Both the position numbers and the translations under genes were made by a program. A model generated the notes under the pieces. It made no database searches and was not told the DNA's origin. It worked only from the letters and a program-made list of their open reading frames with translations. A DNA stretch of 64,000 bases from Verrucomicrobiota bacterium (GTDB lineage Bacteria > Verrucomicrobiota > Verrucomicrobiia > Opitutales > Opitutaceae). This document shows, piece after piece, positions 51,417 to 58,630 of this stretch. Every line of letters begins with the position of its first letter. Positions within the stretch are counted from its first letter, which is position 1. The stretch lies in contig JAEYUW010000020.1 in assembly GCA_023432225.1 (NCBI GenBank), positions 1 to 64,000 of the forward strand, written 5' to 3'.

Positions 51417-51503
51417 GGAGGGGAGAGGATTCGAACCTCCGAGACCCTTTTGGGGTCTGGGTCTTTAGCAAAGACCTGCCTTAGACCACTCGGCCACCCC
51501 TCC
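51413..51503 (-). tRNA. tRNA-Ser (anticodon GCT), CCA encoded
   Basis: Minus strand 51503 to 51413: the acceptor stem GGAGGGG/CCCCTCC is perfect; the D-arm region reads GCCGAGTGGTCTAAGGC; the anticodon stem GGTCT/AGACC encloses loop TTGCTAA with anticodon GCT (codons AGC/AGT); a long variable arm AGACCC...GGGTCT marks a class II tRNA; the T-arm has TTCGAAT. Discriminator G is followed by an encoded CCA. Confidence 0.95.
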
Positions 51504-51610
51504 GTCGGAGTGGACCGCTGAACAAAGGGAGCCGTCCGCCGGAGCGCAAGGAATTTTCCTTCGGGATAATCCCGGCCCGAAGGCGAGGTGCGGCCGGGCG
51601 CTCGCGAGGC

Positions 51611-52183
51611 TCAGACTTCGCCCGAGTAGAACTTCGGCTTCAGCACGCCGATGCAGGGCAGGTTGCGGTAGCGCTCGTTGAAATCGAGGCCGTAGCCGAC
51701 GACGAACTCGTTGGGGATTTCGAAGCCGACGTATTCCGCCTCGAAGGGCACGACGCGACGCGCCTTCTTGTCGAGCAACACGCAGGTGCGCACGGAGGCG
51801 GCTTTTTTGGCGAGGAGCAGTTCCTTGACGGCCGAAAGCGTGTTGCCGGTGTCGAGGATGTCGTCGACGAGCAGCAGGTGATGGCCGGCGATGTCGAGTT
51901 TGAGATTGTCGATGATGACGGGCTTGCCGGTCGCCGCGGTGCCGGCGTGGTAGCTCGACGCGCGGATGCAATCGAGGCGCAGGGGCGAGCGCATGCGGCG
52001 CAGCAGGTCGGCGGTGAAAATCAGGGCGCCGTTCACGACGGCGATCACCGTGAGGTCCTTGCCGCGATAGGCTTTGTTGAGCTGCTCGGCGAGGGCGGAG
52101 ACGCGGCGGCGGATGGCGGTTTCGCTCACGAGCACGTGATCGAGGTGCTTGAGCTCGGGAATCTGCGGCTTGGTGCGGGCCAT
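51611..52183 (-). CDS. hpt: hypoxanthine phosphoribosyltransferase
   Basis: 190 residues from ATG 52183. Purine salvage: hypoxanthine (or guanine) plus PRPP gives IMP (GMP). The PRPP-binding motif LLLVDDILDTGNT is clear, preceded by VIAVVNGALIFTADLLRRM (pyrophosphate loop) and RASSYHAGTAATG (flexible loop SSY). The C-terminal PNEFVVGYGLDFNERYRNLPCIGVLK is family-specific. Length is typical (about 180). It diverges from the ABC ATPase gene with a 117-bp shared upstream region. Confidence 0.94.
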   Translation of the reverse strand: MARTKPQIPELKHLDHVLVSETAIRRRVSALAEQLNKAYRGKDLTVIAVVNGALIFTADLLRRMRSPLRLDCIRASSYHAGTAATGKPVIIDNLKLDIAGHHLLLVDDILDTGNTLSAVKELLLAKKAASVRTCVLLDKKARRVVPFEAEYVGFEIPNEFVVGYGLDFNERYRNLPCIGVLKPKFYSGEV

Positions 52184-52300
52184 GGCGCTTTAAGATTTAT
52201 TCCCGGCCCGATGGCAACTGTTACAACGCGCGGTTCCGCGCCTTTGATTTTGACTCGGCCAAATCCGGCCGGTTGCCTCGCGGGGACGCGCGCACCCTCC

Positions 52301-53377
52301 ATGATTTCCATCCAGGTTAAGCAACTGACCAAACGATTCGGCACTGTCGTGGCGTTGCACGGGCTCGACCTGACGATCAATCCCGGCGAACTCTTCTTCC
52401 TCCTCGGTCCCAGCGGCTGCGGCAAGACCACGTTGCTCCGCAGTCTCGCGGGCTTCTATATCCCGGAGGCCGGCCAAATTCTTTTCGGCGAGGAGGACGT
52501 CACGCGCCTCGAGCCGCACAAGCGGAACACCGGCATGATGTTTCAGAGCTACGCGCTCTGGCCGCACATGACCGTGGCGGAGAACGTCGCTTTCGGCCTC
52601 GTTGAGCGCAAGGTGCCGGAGGCGGAAGTCAAGAAACGCGTCGATGATGCGCTTTCGTCCGTGCGGATGGAGAAATACGCGGACCGCAAGCCGAACATGC
52701 TCTCCGGCGGCCAGCAGCAGCGCATCGCGCTGGCGCGTGCGTTGGTGATTCGTCCGCGCTGCCTGCTGCTCGATGAACCGCTCTCGAACCTCGACGCCAA
52801 GCTGCGCCTGGAAATGCGCACGGAGATTCGCCGCGTGTGCAAGGAGTTCCAGCTCACGACCGTCTACGTCACGCACGACCAGAAGGAGGCGCTGTCGATC
52901 GCGGACCGCATGGCGATCCTCGATCACGGTCACATTTTGCAGGTGGGTTCACCGCGCGACGTCTACAAGCGGCCGACGCGGAAGATCGTGGCCAACTTCA
53001 TCGGCGAAACGGATTTTCTTCCCGGCAAAGTGCTCGGGATCGCGGGCGGCTTCGTCACGGTCGAGACACCGGTGGGCAAGTTCGACGGCATCTTCGGCGA
53101 CCCTACGAGCATCCCGACGGTCGGCGCGGAGGTGACGGTTTCGATTCGCCCCGAGTGCTGGGAGCTGCATCGCGACGCGGAGCCGCGCAACTTCGTTCGC
53201 GGCCGGATCGGCGACTCGGTTTATCTCGGTGAGGTCGCCCAATACGATTTCGTGACCTCCAACAACGGCACGCGCCTGAAGATCTTCGAACGCAATCCTC
53301 GGTTCGTGGACGGTTCGACGCGCGGCGAGCTTTATGCCGCCGTGCATCCGGAGGATGTGATCGTGTTGACGGCCTGA
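52301..53377 (+). CDS. ABC transporter ATP-binding protein, Fe3+/spermidine type
   Basis: 358 residues from ATG 52301 (MISIQVKQLTKRFG); the longer frame upstream is antisense to hpt. Walker A LLGPSGCGKTTLL, Q-loop MMFQSYALWPHM, signature NMLSGGQQQRIALARALV, Walker B CLLLDEPLSNLDA, switch His YVTHDQKEAL. The C-terminal TOBE-like regulatory domain follows (KVLGIAGGFVTVETPVGKF...GDSVYLGEVAQYDFVT). It belongs to the FbpC/PotA group. With the binding protein at 53487 it forms two thirds of an importer; no permease is present in the window. Confidence 0.9.
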   Translation: MISIQVKQLTKRFGTVVALHGLDLTINPGELFFLLGPSGCGKTTLLRSLAGFYIPEAGQILFGEEDVTRLEPHKRNTGMMFQSYALWPHMTVAENVAFGLVERKVPEAEVKKRVDDALSSVRMEKYADRKPNMLSGGQQQRIALARALVIRPRCLLLDEPLSNLDAKLRLEMRTEIRRVCKEFQLTTVYVTHDQKEALSIADRMAILDHGHILQVGSPRDVYKRPTRKIVANFIGETDFLPGKVLGIAGGFVTVETPVGKFDGIFGDPTSIPTVGAEVTVSIRPECWELHRDAEPRNFVRGRIGDSVYLGEVAQYDFVTSNNGTRLKIFERNPRFVDGSTRGELYAAVHPEDVIVLTA

Positions 53378-53412
53378 TCATGCGCACGTCGCCGGCATCG
53401 CAGGTTCGGGTT

Positions 53413-53475
53413 GTAGCGGCGGTCTATGACCGCCGAGCAAGTCGCGTTCGATCGGCGGTCATAGACTGCTGCTAC
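53413..53475. repeat. paired-hairpin GTAG/CTAC element (complete, CGGCGGTC class)
   Basis: GTAG, CGGCGGTC-TAT-GACCGCCG (8 bp), a 17-nt spacer, CGGCGGTC-ATA-GACTGCTG, CTAC. In the second hairpin two C-to-T changes turn G-C pairs into G-U pairs if transcribed from the plus strand. It lies between the ATPase and binding-protein genes. Confidence 0.8.
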
Positions 53476-53486
53476 GGGAATTTTCG

Positions 53487-55115
53487 ATGAAACGGGCCCT
53501 CATCGTTCTCGCTCTCCTGGTCGTTTTGGCGCTGCCGTTCGCGCTGCACACGAAGTCGGCCCCGGCGCTTGCCCAGGCCGACGATACGCTCGTGATCGTC
53601 ACGCCGCACAATGAGGCCATCCGTTACGAATATGGCCAGGCGTTTGCGCGCTGGTATCAGGCGCGCACCGGCCGCACCATCGCGATCGACTGGCGCGTGC
53701 TTGGCGGCACCAGCGAGATCGCGCGCTTCCTCGACGGCGAATACACCACCGCTTTCCAGAACCACTGGGTGAACAAACTCGGCAAGCCCTGGAGTGCCGA
53801 GGTGCAGTCCGGCTCGCAGAACGGTCGTTTGCCGGCCGACGCGCCGGCCATCGTGAAGGAGGCTCGCGCGGCCTTCCTCGCCTCGGATGTCAGCTGCGGC
53901 ATCGATCTCTTCTTTGGCGGCGGCACCTACGATTTCGCGAAGCAGGCGACGGCGGGACGCTTTGTGCCGACGCGTATCGTGAAGACGCATCCGGAGTGGT
54001 TCACCGAGGACATCATTCCGCGGCTCTATGCGGGTGAGGAGTATTGGGACAAAAACGGCCTGTGGATTGGCTGCGTGCTCAGCTCCTACGGCATCATTTT
54101 CAATCGCGATTCGCTGAAGCGACTCGGCGCCACCCGCGAGCCCGAACAATGGGACGACCTCACCGACTTTCGTTTCTACGGCGAAGTCGCGTTGTGCGAT
54201 CCAACGAAGAGCGGCTCGATCGCCAAAGCCTTCGAAAACGTCATCCAGCAGCGCATGCAGCGAAATCTGAAGGCGCTGCGCGCGGCGCAGCCGAACGGCG
54301 ACGCGAAGGCGCTGGAGGCGCAGGCCGTGCGTGCCGGCTGGACCGAGGGCATGCAACTGCTGCAACTCGTCGGTGCCAACTCGCGCTACTTCACCGACAC
54401 CTCGCAAAAACCGCCGATCGACGTTTCAGTCGGCAACTGCGGGGTCGGCATGTGCATCGATTTCTACGGCCGCGCGCAAGCGGAGTCCGCCAGCAAGCGC
54501 GGTGGCTCGGACCGGCTTGGCTACGTTTCGCCTCCGGGCGGCACCGTCAGCTCGGTCGATCCGATTGGTCTGTTGCGCGGTGCGCCCCATCGCGAGGCGG
54601 CCGAGCTGTTCATCGAGTTTGTGCTCTCAATGGAGGGCCAGCATCTCTGGAACGAGAAGCCGGGCACGCCGCGGGGGCCGGAGCGCTACGCACTGCGTCG
54701 ACTGCCGGTGCGCAAGGATTACTACGCGCACGACGAGTGGCGCGAGGACCGCAGCGATCCCGATGCGAACCCGTTCGCGCAAAAAGAACCGCTCATTTAC
54801 CGCCCCGAGTGGAGCGGCGGCGTGTTTCGCGAAATGGCCTTCATCATTCGCGTGATGTGTCAGGACACGCACGAGGAACTGTGCGAGGCGTGGCGGGCGA
54901 TTCACGCACCGGGGGTGGATGTGGCATGCCGGGAACGCGCGCTCGCGGTCCTGCAGGATCTGTCGGCCGTCAGCTACGATCGTGCGACGAAGGAGATCAA
55001 GCAGGCGCTCGGCTCGAAAAACAAAGTCGACGAAGTGACCTTGGCCAATGCGCTCGCCGGAAAGTTTCGCGCGCAATACGCGCGCGCCGCCGCGATCGCA
55101 CGCGGACGGGAGTAG
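53487..55115 (+). CDS. ABC-transporter extracellular solute-binding protein, long form
   Basis: 542 residues from ATG 53487; signal peptide MKRALIVLALLVVLALPFALHTKSAPALAQ. The mature N-terminus LVIVTPHNEAIRYEYGQAFARWYQARTG and the segment LTDFRFYGEVALCDPTKSGS are typical of the Fe3+/thiamine-type (FbpA-like) binding proteins. It is about 150-200 residues longer than usual, mostly from a C-terminal helical part (about 400-542). Ligand unknown. The stop codon TAG (55113-55115) is the TAG of the following GTAG repeat. Confidence 0.87.
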   Translation: MKRALIVLALLVVLALPFALHTKSAPALAQADDTLVIVTPHNEAIRYEYGQAFARWYQARTGRTIAIDWRVLGGTSEIARFLDGEYTTAFQNHWVNKLGKPWSAEVQSGSQNGRLPADAPAIVKEARAAFLASDVSCGIDLFFGGGTYDFAKQATAGRFVPTRIVKTHPEWFTEDIIPRLYAGEEYWDKNGLWIGCVLSSYGIIFNRDSLKRLGATREPEQWDDLTDFRFYGEVALCDPTKSGSIAKAFENVIQQRMQRNLKALRAAQPNGDAKALEAQAVRAGWTEGMQLLQLVGANSRYFTDTSQKPPIDVSVGNCGVGMCIDFYGRAQAESASKRGGSDRLGYVSPPGGTVSSVDPIGLLRGAPHREAAELFIEFVLSMEGQHLWNEKPGTPRGPERYALRRLPVRKDYYAHDEWREDRSDPDANPFAQKEPLIYRPEWSGGVFREMAFIIRVMCQDTHEELCEAWRAIHAPGVDVACRERALAVLQDLSAVSYDRATKEIKQALGSKNKVDEVTLANALAGKFRAQYARAAAIARGRE

Positions 55116-55205
55116 GGCCGGTTTTCAACCGGCCCCTACTGGGCACCACTCGCCGGTTTGATTCGCGAATCGGCTCCAGCCGGACCGGTCGCAGACCGAT
55201 CCTAC
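55112..55205. repeat. paired-hairpin GTAG/CTAC element whose ends are the stop codons of two convergent genes
   Basis: GTAG, GGGCCGGTT-TTC-AACCGGCCC (9 bp), a 46-nt spacer, GGACCGGTC-GCA-GACCGATCC, CTAC (55202-55205). The TAG at 55113-55115 ends the binding-protein gene; the CTA at 55202-55204 is the TAG stop of rpe on the other strand. Confidence 0.85.
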
Positions 55206-55861
55206 CACTGAGCCACCGTCGCGGCGAATGCGGCACGGTCGCTCGCTTTGAAAAACGACGTGCCGGCAACGAACGTGTCGGCGCCGGCCTCGCGGCATTC
55301 CTTGCCGGTGGTCAGGTCGATGCCGCCATCGACTTCGAGGCGGAAGCTCAGCTTCGCGTCGCGTCGCCACGTGTCGAGCTGGCGGAGTTTGGGCAGCATG
55401 TCGCGGCGGAAGGGCTGGCCCCCGAAACCGGGTTGCACGGTCATCACGAGCACGAGGTCGACCTGCGTGAGTAACGGGCGAATCGCCTCCGCGGGCGTCC
55501 CGGGGTTGAGCACGAGGCCGCATTGGCAGCCGAGCTCGCGGATGCGGGCGAGCGTGGCGGCGTGATCGTAGCTCGGTTCGATGTGGATGCTGATGAGATT
55601 GGCGCCGGCTTTCGCGAAGGCTTCGACGTAGCGGTGCGGCTCGGCGAGCATCAGGTGCGTGTCGAAAAATATCTTCAGACCGGCGCGGCGGAGCGCGGCG
55701 AGGACTTCGGGGCCGAAGGTGAGGTTCGGCACGAAGTGTCCGTCCATCAAGTCGAGGTGCAGCCAGGGGGCGCCGGAGTCTGCGGCGAGTTTGGCGCTGG
55801 CACCGAGGGCGGCGTGATCGCCGGCAAGCAGGGAAGGGGCGAGAACGGACGAAAGCGGCAT
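55202..55861 (-). CDS. rpe: ribulose-phosphate 3-epimerase
   Basis: 219 residues from ATG 55861 (MPLSSVLAPSLLAGDHAALG). TIM barrel interconverting ribulose 5-phosphate and xylulose 5-phosphate. Metal ligands and catalytic residues are seen in family order: Ser10-type APSLLAGD, WLHLDLMDGHFVPNLTFGP (His/Asp pair), ISIHIE (His), VLVMTVQPGFGGQPF, and FRLEVDGGIDLTTG (catalytic Asp). Last gene of the rpmF-plsX-fabH run; its start is 4 nt after the stop of the preceding small gene and its stop lies in a repeat element. Confidence 0.95.
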   Translation of the reverse strand: MPLSSVLAPSLLAGDHAALGASAKLAADSGAPWLHLDLMDGHFVPNLTFGPEVLAALRRAGLKIFFDTHLMLAEPHRYVEAFAKAGANLISIHIEPSYDHAATLARIRELGCQCGLVLNPGTPAEAIRPLLTQVDLVLVMTVQPGFGGQPFRRDMLPKLRQLDTWRRDAKLSFRLEVDGGIDLTTGKECREAGADTFVAGTSFFKASDRAAFAATVAQW

Positions 55862-55865
55862 CGCC

Positions 55866-56042
55866 TCAAAGCAAGCCGCGCTCGCGCAGCAGGCCAAGCA
55901 GTTTTCCCGGCATGGGACGGCAGGCGCAATTCGCGCGGTGTTCGAGATGCCAGGCGAGGCGTTGGTCGAGCGTGGCGCGCGAGGGCATCCGATGCGCCAA
56001 ATGCCACTCGCGATTGAGTCGGGGCTTCGGCGCGCGCGGCAT
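55866..56042 (-). CDS. small basic protein with a CxC pair (58 residues)
   Basis: Starts MPRAPKPRLNREWHLAHRMP and continues SRATLDQRLAWHLEHRANCACRPMPGKLL. The W-H-L-x-H pattern, the Cys-x-Cys pair and the repeated 'H.M' look like a conserved small protein; I recall 'PTLEQRI.WH.EH...C.CR.IP' homologues in several phyla. It could bind a metal through the His and Cys residues. It lies 11 nt after the lptE-like gene and 4 nt before rpe on the same strand. Confidence 0.72.
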   Translation of the reverse strand: MPRAPKPRLNREWHLAHRMPSRATLDQRLAWHLEHRANCACRPMPGKLLGLLRERGLL

Positions 56043-56053
56043 GGCGGGGGACG

Positions 56054-56563
56054 TTACCAGGTGTCGAGCGTCGCGTGTAGCGCGCGTTCGGCGAGTTGCT
56101 CGGCGAGGAGCGGGAGCGTTTGGTATTCCGACTGGAGCTGGCCGCTGTCGGTGAAAACGCCGCGCGTGGCTTTCAGCGGCTGGTTGGCGAAGACGATTTT
56201 CTTCTCGCGCCGGTCGAGGAGCGACGCGCGCGCCTGGAGAATGAGGTCGTAGCGGCGCGCGAGGCCGGTGTCGTCGGCGCGGGCGACGGTTTGCTCACGA
56301 TGATAGTCTTCGAGCGTGAGCGTGAGTTCGGCGTCGGCTTCAGCGGCGGAGTCGACGAGGCGCACGCGACCGTCCTTGATGAAGGCTTCGCGGACCTGCG
56401 TGGTGACGAGGGCGACCGCCTGCGGGAGCAGCACGTCGCTCTTCACGACGGTGACGTGCAGCGTTTGAAAGCGCGGCTCGGCGCCGGTGCCGAGGTGGTA
56501 GTTCGCGCAGGAAGCGAGACCGAGCGCGAGGGCGGCGAGGGAAACAAGGACGGCGAGGCGCAT
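56054..56563 (-). CDS. LptE-like lipoprotein
   Basis: 169 residues from ATG 56563; lipobox LASC with Cys19, followed by YHLGTGAEPRFQTLHVTVVKSDVLLPQAVALVTTQVREAFIKDGRVRLVDSAAEADAELTLTLEDY. This 'N.hlG....f.tl.V....N.t..p.......t..lr..l...g..lv.....AD..L' pattern is that of LptE/LPS-assembly lipoproteins, which sit in LptD at the outer membrane. No lptD is adjacent. It follows the BamD-like gene by 16 nt. Confidence 0.8.
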   Translation of the reverse strand: MRLAVLVSLAALALGLASCANYHLGTGAEPRFQTLHVTVVKSDVLLPQAVALVTTQVREAFIKDGRVRLVDSAAEADAELTLTLEDYHREQTVARADDTGLARRYDLILQARASLLDRREKKIVFANQPLKATRGVFTDSGQLQSEYQTLPLLAEQLAERALHATLDTW

Positions 56564-56579
56564 GGGCGATGCGCGTCGC

Positions 56580-57632
56580 TCAGAAGAGCCAGAAACGCTT
56601 TTTCTTCTTCGGGGCGGCCGGCTTCTCGTCCTTGGCGGCGGGAGCGGGCTGGCCGGCGAGGCGCGCGTCGACTTCCGTCAACATCGTGCGGGCGCGAGCG
56701 GCGACGGGCGAATCCGGGTAAGTGGTGATCGCTTCGTTGTAGAAGACTTTTGCGGCGGTGTAGTTCTTGCGGTATTTGAAGTAGTAGTCCGCGAGGATCA
56801 TTTTGCTCTGGGCGAGCATGGTCTTCATGTCGGAGAGACCTTTTTCCGCGGTGCCGGCGCCGGTGTCGCCGGGAAATTGGATGAGGTAGTCCTCGTAGTA
56901 GGTGATGGCTTCCTTGGTGGAGGCCTGGTCGTAGTAGGCGCCTTCGACGAGAGAGGAGTGAGTTTGCGCGAGCTTGAGGTAGGCGTCGGGCGTGAGGACG
57001 TTCTTCGGATAGTTGTTGATCATCCGGTCGAGGGCGTCGATGGCCTCCTCGGTGTTGCCCATTTTCTGGTGGCCGCGCGCGACGTTCATCAAGGAGAGCG
57101 GCGCGTAGTCGGAGTAGGGGGCGTTGCGGACGACCTGTTCAAAATACTCGAGCGCGCGCTCGCGGTTTTTGAAGCCCGGGATGATGCCCCACATGTAGGG
57201 GCGAGTGCCGTCGAGGAGGAGCTGGGCGATGCGGTATTGCTCAGCGATCACTTGGGAGAACTTCTCCGTGTTGGGATACTTCATCACCATTTCCTGGAAG
57301 GCGTCGAAGGCCTTGAAGTATTCGCGACGTTTCTCGTAGAGCATGCCGGTGCGATAAATCGCCTCGGCGGCGTAGATCGAGTTCGGGTATTTCTTGGAGA
57401 CCTTTTGGTAGCCTTTGATGGCTGAGCGCGCGCTGCCTCGTTCCTCCGCGGTGCGCGCGTTGTTCATCATCTCGAGGGCGTTGCGACCGTCCTCGCCGGA
57501 GAGGCCGGCGAGCGCGCCACCCTCAATGCGCCAGCCCTGGCCGGGCGTCCAGACGAGTTCGGCGCTCAAGTGCGCGGCGCCGAACAGCGCGATGACGACG
57601 GCAAAAAAGGCGGAGAGAGTGGGGCGGGACAT
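56580..57632 (-). CDS. bamD: BamD-like TPR protein
   Basis: 350 residues from ATG 57632, placed 5 nt after the fabH stop codon; a TTG at 57644 is unlikely. Signal peptide MSRPTLSAFFAVVIALFGAAHLSA; there is no lipobox Cys at its end, unlike E. coli BamD. Six or seven TPR-like units are visible (for example KYPNSIYAAEAIYRTGMLYEKRREYFKAFDAFQEMVMKYPN, ALEYFEQVVRNAPYSDYAPLSLMNVARGHQKMGN, AITYYEDYLIQFPGDTGA). It ends in a Lys-rich tail. Tetratricopeptide layout and position in an envelope operon support an outer-membrane assembly role. Confidence 0.82.
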   Translation of the reverse strand: MSRPTLSAFFAVVIALFGAAHLSAELVWTPGQGWRIEGGALAGLSGEDGRNALEMMNNARTAEERGSARSAIKGYQKVSKKYPNSIYAAEAIYRTGMLYEKRREYFKAFDAFQEMVMKYPNTEKFSQVIAEQYRIAQLLLDGTRPYMWGIIPGFKNRERALEYFEQVVRNAPYSDYAPLSLMNVARGHQKMGNTEEAIDALDRMINNYPKNVLTPDAYLKLAQTHSSLVEGAYYDQASTKEAITYYEDYLIQFPGDTGAGTAEKGLSDMKTMLAQSKMILADYYFKYRKNYTAAKVFYNEAITTYPDSPVAARARTMLTEVDARLAGQPAPAAKDEKPAAPKKKKRFWLF

Positions 57633-57637
57633 GAGAA

Positions 57638-58624
57638 TTACCAACGAATGAGAGTGGAGCCGTAAGTGAAGCCGGCACCGAAAGCAACAAGGAGCGTGTA
57701 ATCGCCGGGCTTGATCTTGCCGGCCCGCCGAGCTTCGTCGAGGGCGAGCGGAATCGAGGCGGACGACGTGTTGCCGTAGCGATCGATGTTCACGTAGAAA
57801 CGATCCAGGGGCAGACCGAGGTTGCCCGCGAGCGCCTCGACGATTCGCACGTTCGCCTGATGGGGGATCACGAGGTTGATTTGGTCAAACGTGAGGCCGT
57901 GTTGTTCCACCATTTCGCGTGCGACGGTTTCCATGACGCGGACCGCGTTCTTGAAGATCTCCTTGCCCTTCATGCGCAGGAAGTGGCCCTTGTCCTCGAC
58001 GGTCTTGGCCGTCGCGGGGCAACGCGAGCCACCGGCGGGCGTGTAGAGGTATTCCGCGAGTTCGCCGTCGGCGCCGAGGTCGGAGCCGATGATGCCGATG
58101 CCGTCCTGATCGCTCTTCTTCAGCACGGCGGCGCCGGCACCGTCGCCGAAGAGCACGCAAGTCGTGCGGTCGGACCAATCAGTGATCGAGGAGAGTTTTT
58201 CCGAGCCGATGATCAGCGCGCACTTGTAGCGGTTGGTCAGGAGCTGGCCGTAAGCAATCTCCAGCGCGTAGACGAAGCCCGAGCAGGCCGCGACGATATC
58301 AAAGGCGGTCGCATGCGGCGGGATGCCGAGCTTGTGCTGCACGATGCACGCGGTGGACGGCAGCGGGTAGTCCGGCGTCGCGGTCGCGATGATCAACAGG
58401 TCGATGTCGGCCGCGGTGACCTTGGCGTCGGCGAGCGCGCGCTGAGCGGCTTGGATCGCGAGGTCAGAGCACGCTTCATTCGGGGCGGCGATGTGCCGCT
58501 CGCGAATGCCGGAGCGAGTGCGAATCCACTCGTCGGACGTGTCGACCATCTTGGCGAGGTCGTCGTTAGTGAGAACGCGTTCGGGCGCATAGGCGCCGAC
58601 TCCGGCGATGATCACGGAAGCCAT
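57638..58624 (-). CDS. fabH: 3-oxoacyl-ACP synthase III
   Basis: 328 residues from ATG 58624 (MASVIIAGVGAYAPERVLTN). Condenses acetyl-CoA (or branched primer) with malonyl-ACP to start fatty acid synthesis. Catalytic triad: Cys114 in VAACSGFVYAL, His in VIPHQANVRI, Asn in RYGNTSSASIPLAL. The CoA-binding WIRTRSGIRERHI is near the N-terminus. It lies 6 nt after plsX and is followed by the BamD-like gene after 5 nt. Confidence 0.95.
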   Translation of the reverse strand: MASVIIAGVGAYAPERVLTNDDLAKMVDTSDEWIRTRSGIRERHIAAPNEACSDLAIQAAQRALADAKVTAADIDLLIIATATPDYPLPSTACIVQHKLGIPPHATAFDIVAACSGFVYALEIAYGQLLTNRYKCALIIGSEKLSSITDWSDRTTCVLFGDGAGAAVLKKSDQDGIGIIGSDLGADGELAEYLYTPAGGSRCPATAKTVEDKGHFLRMKGKEIFKNAVRVMETVAREMVEQHGLTFDQINLVIPHQANVRIVEALAGNLGLPLDRFYVNIDRYGNTSSASIPLALDEARRAGKIKPGDYTLLVAFGAGFTYGSTLIRW

Positions 58625-58630
58625 AAAGTG

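Noticed and set aside
51006..51503. Integrated element (prophage or genomic island) at tRNA-Ser
   Set aside because: Only one small GIY-YIG gene with hairpins is present; there is no integrase and no direct repeat of the tRNA end in the window.
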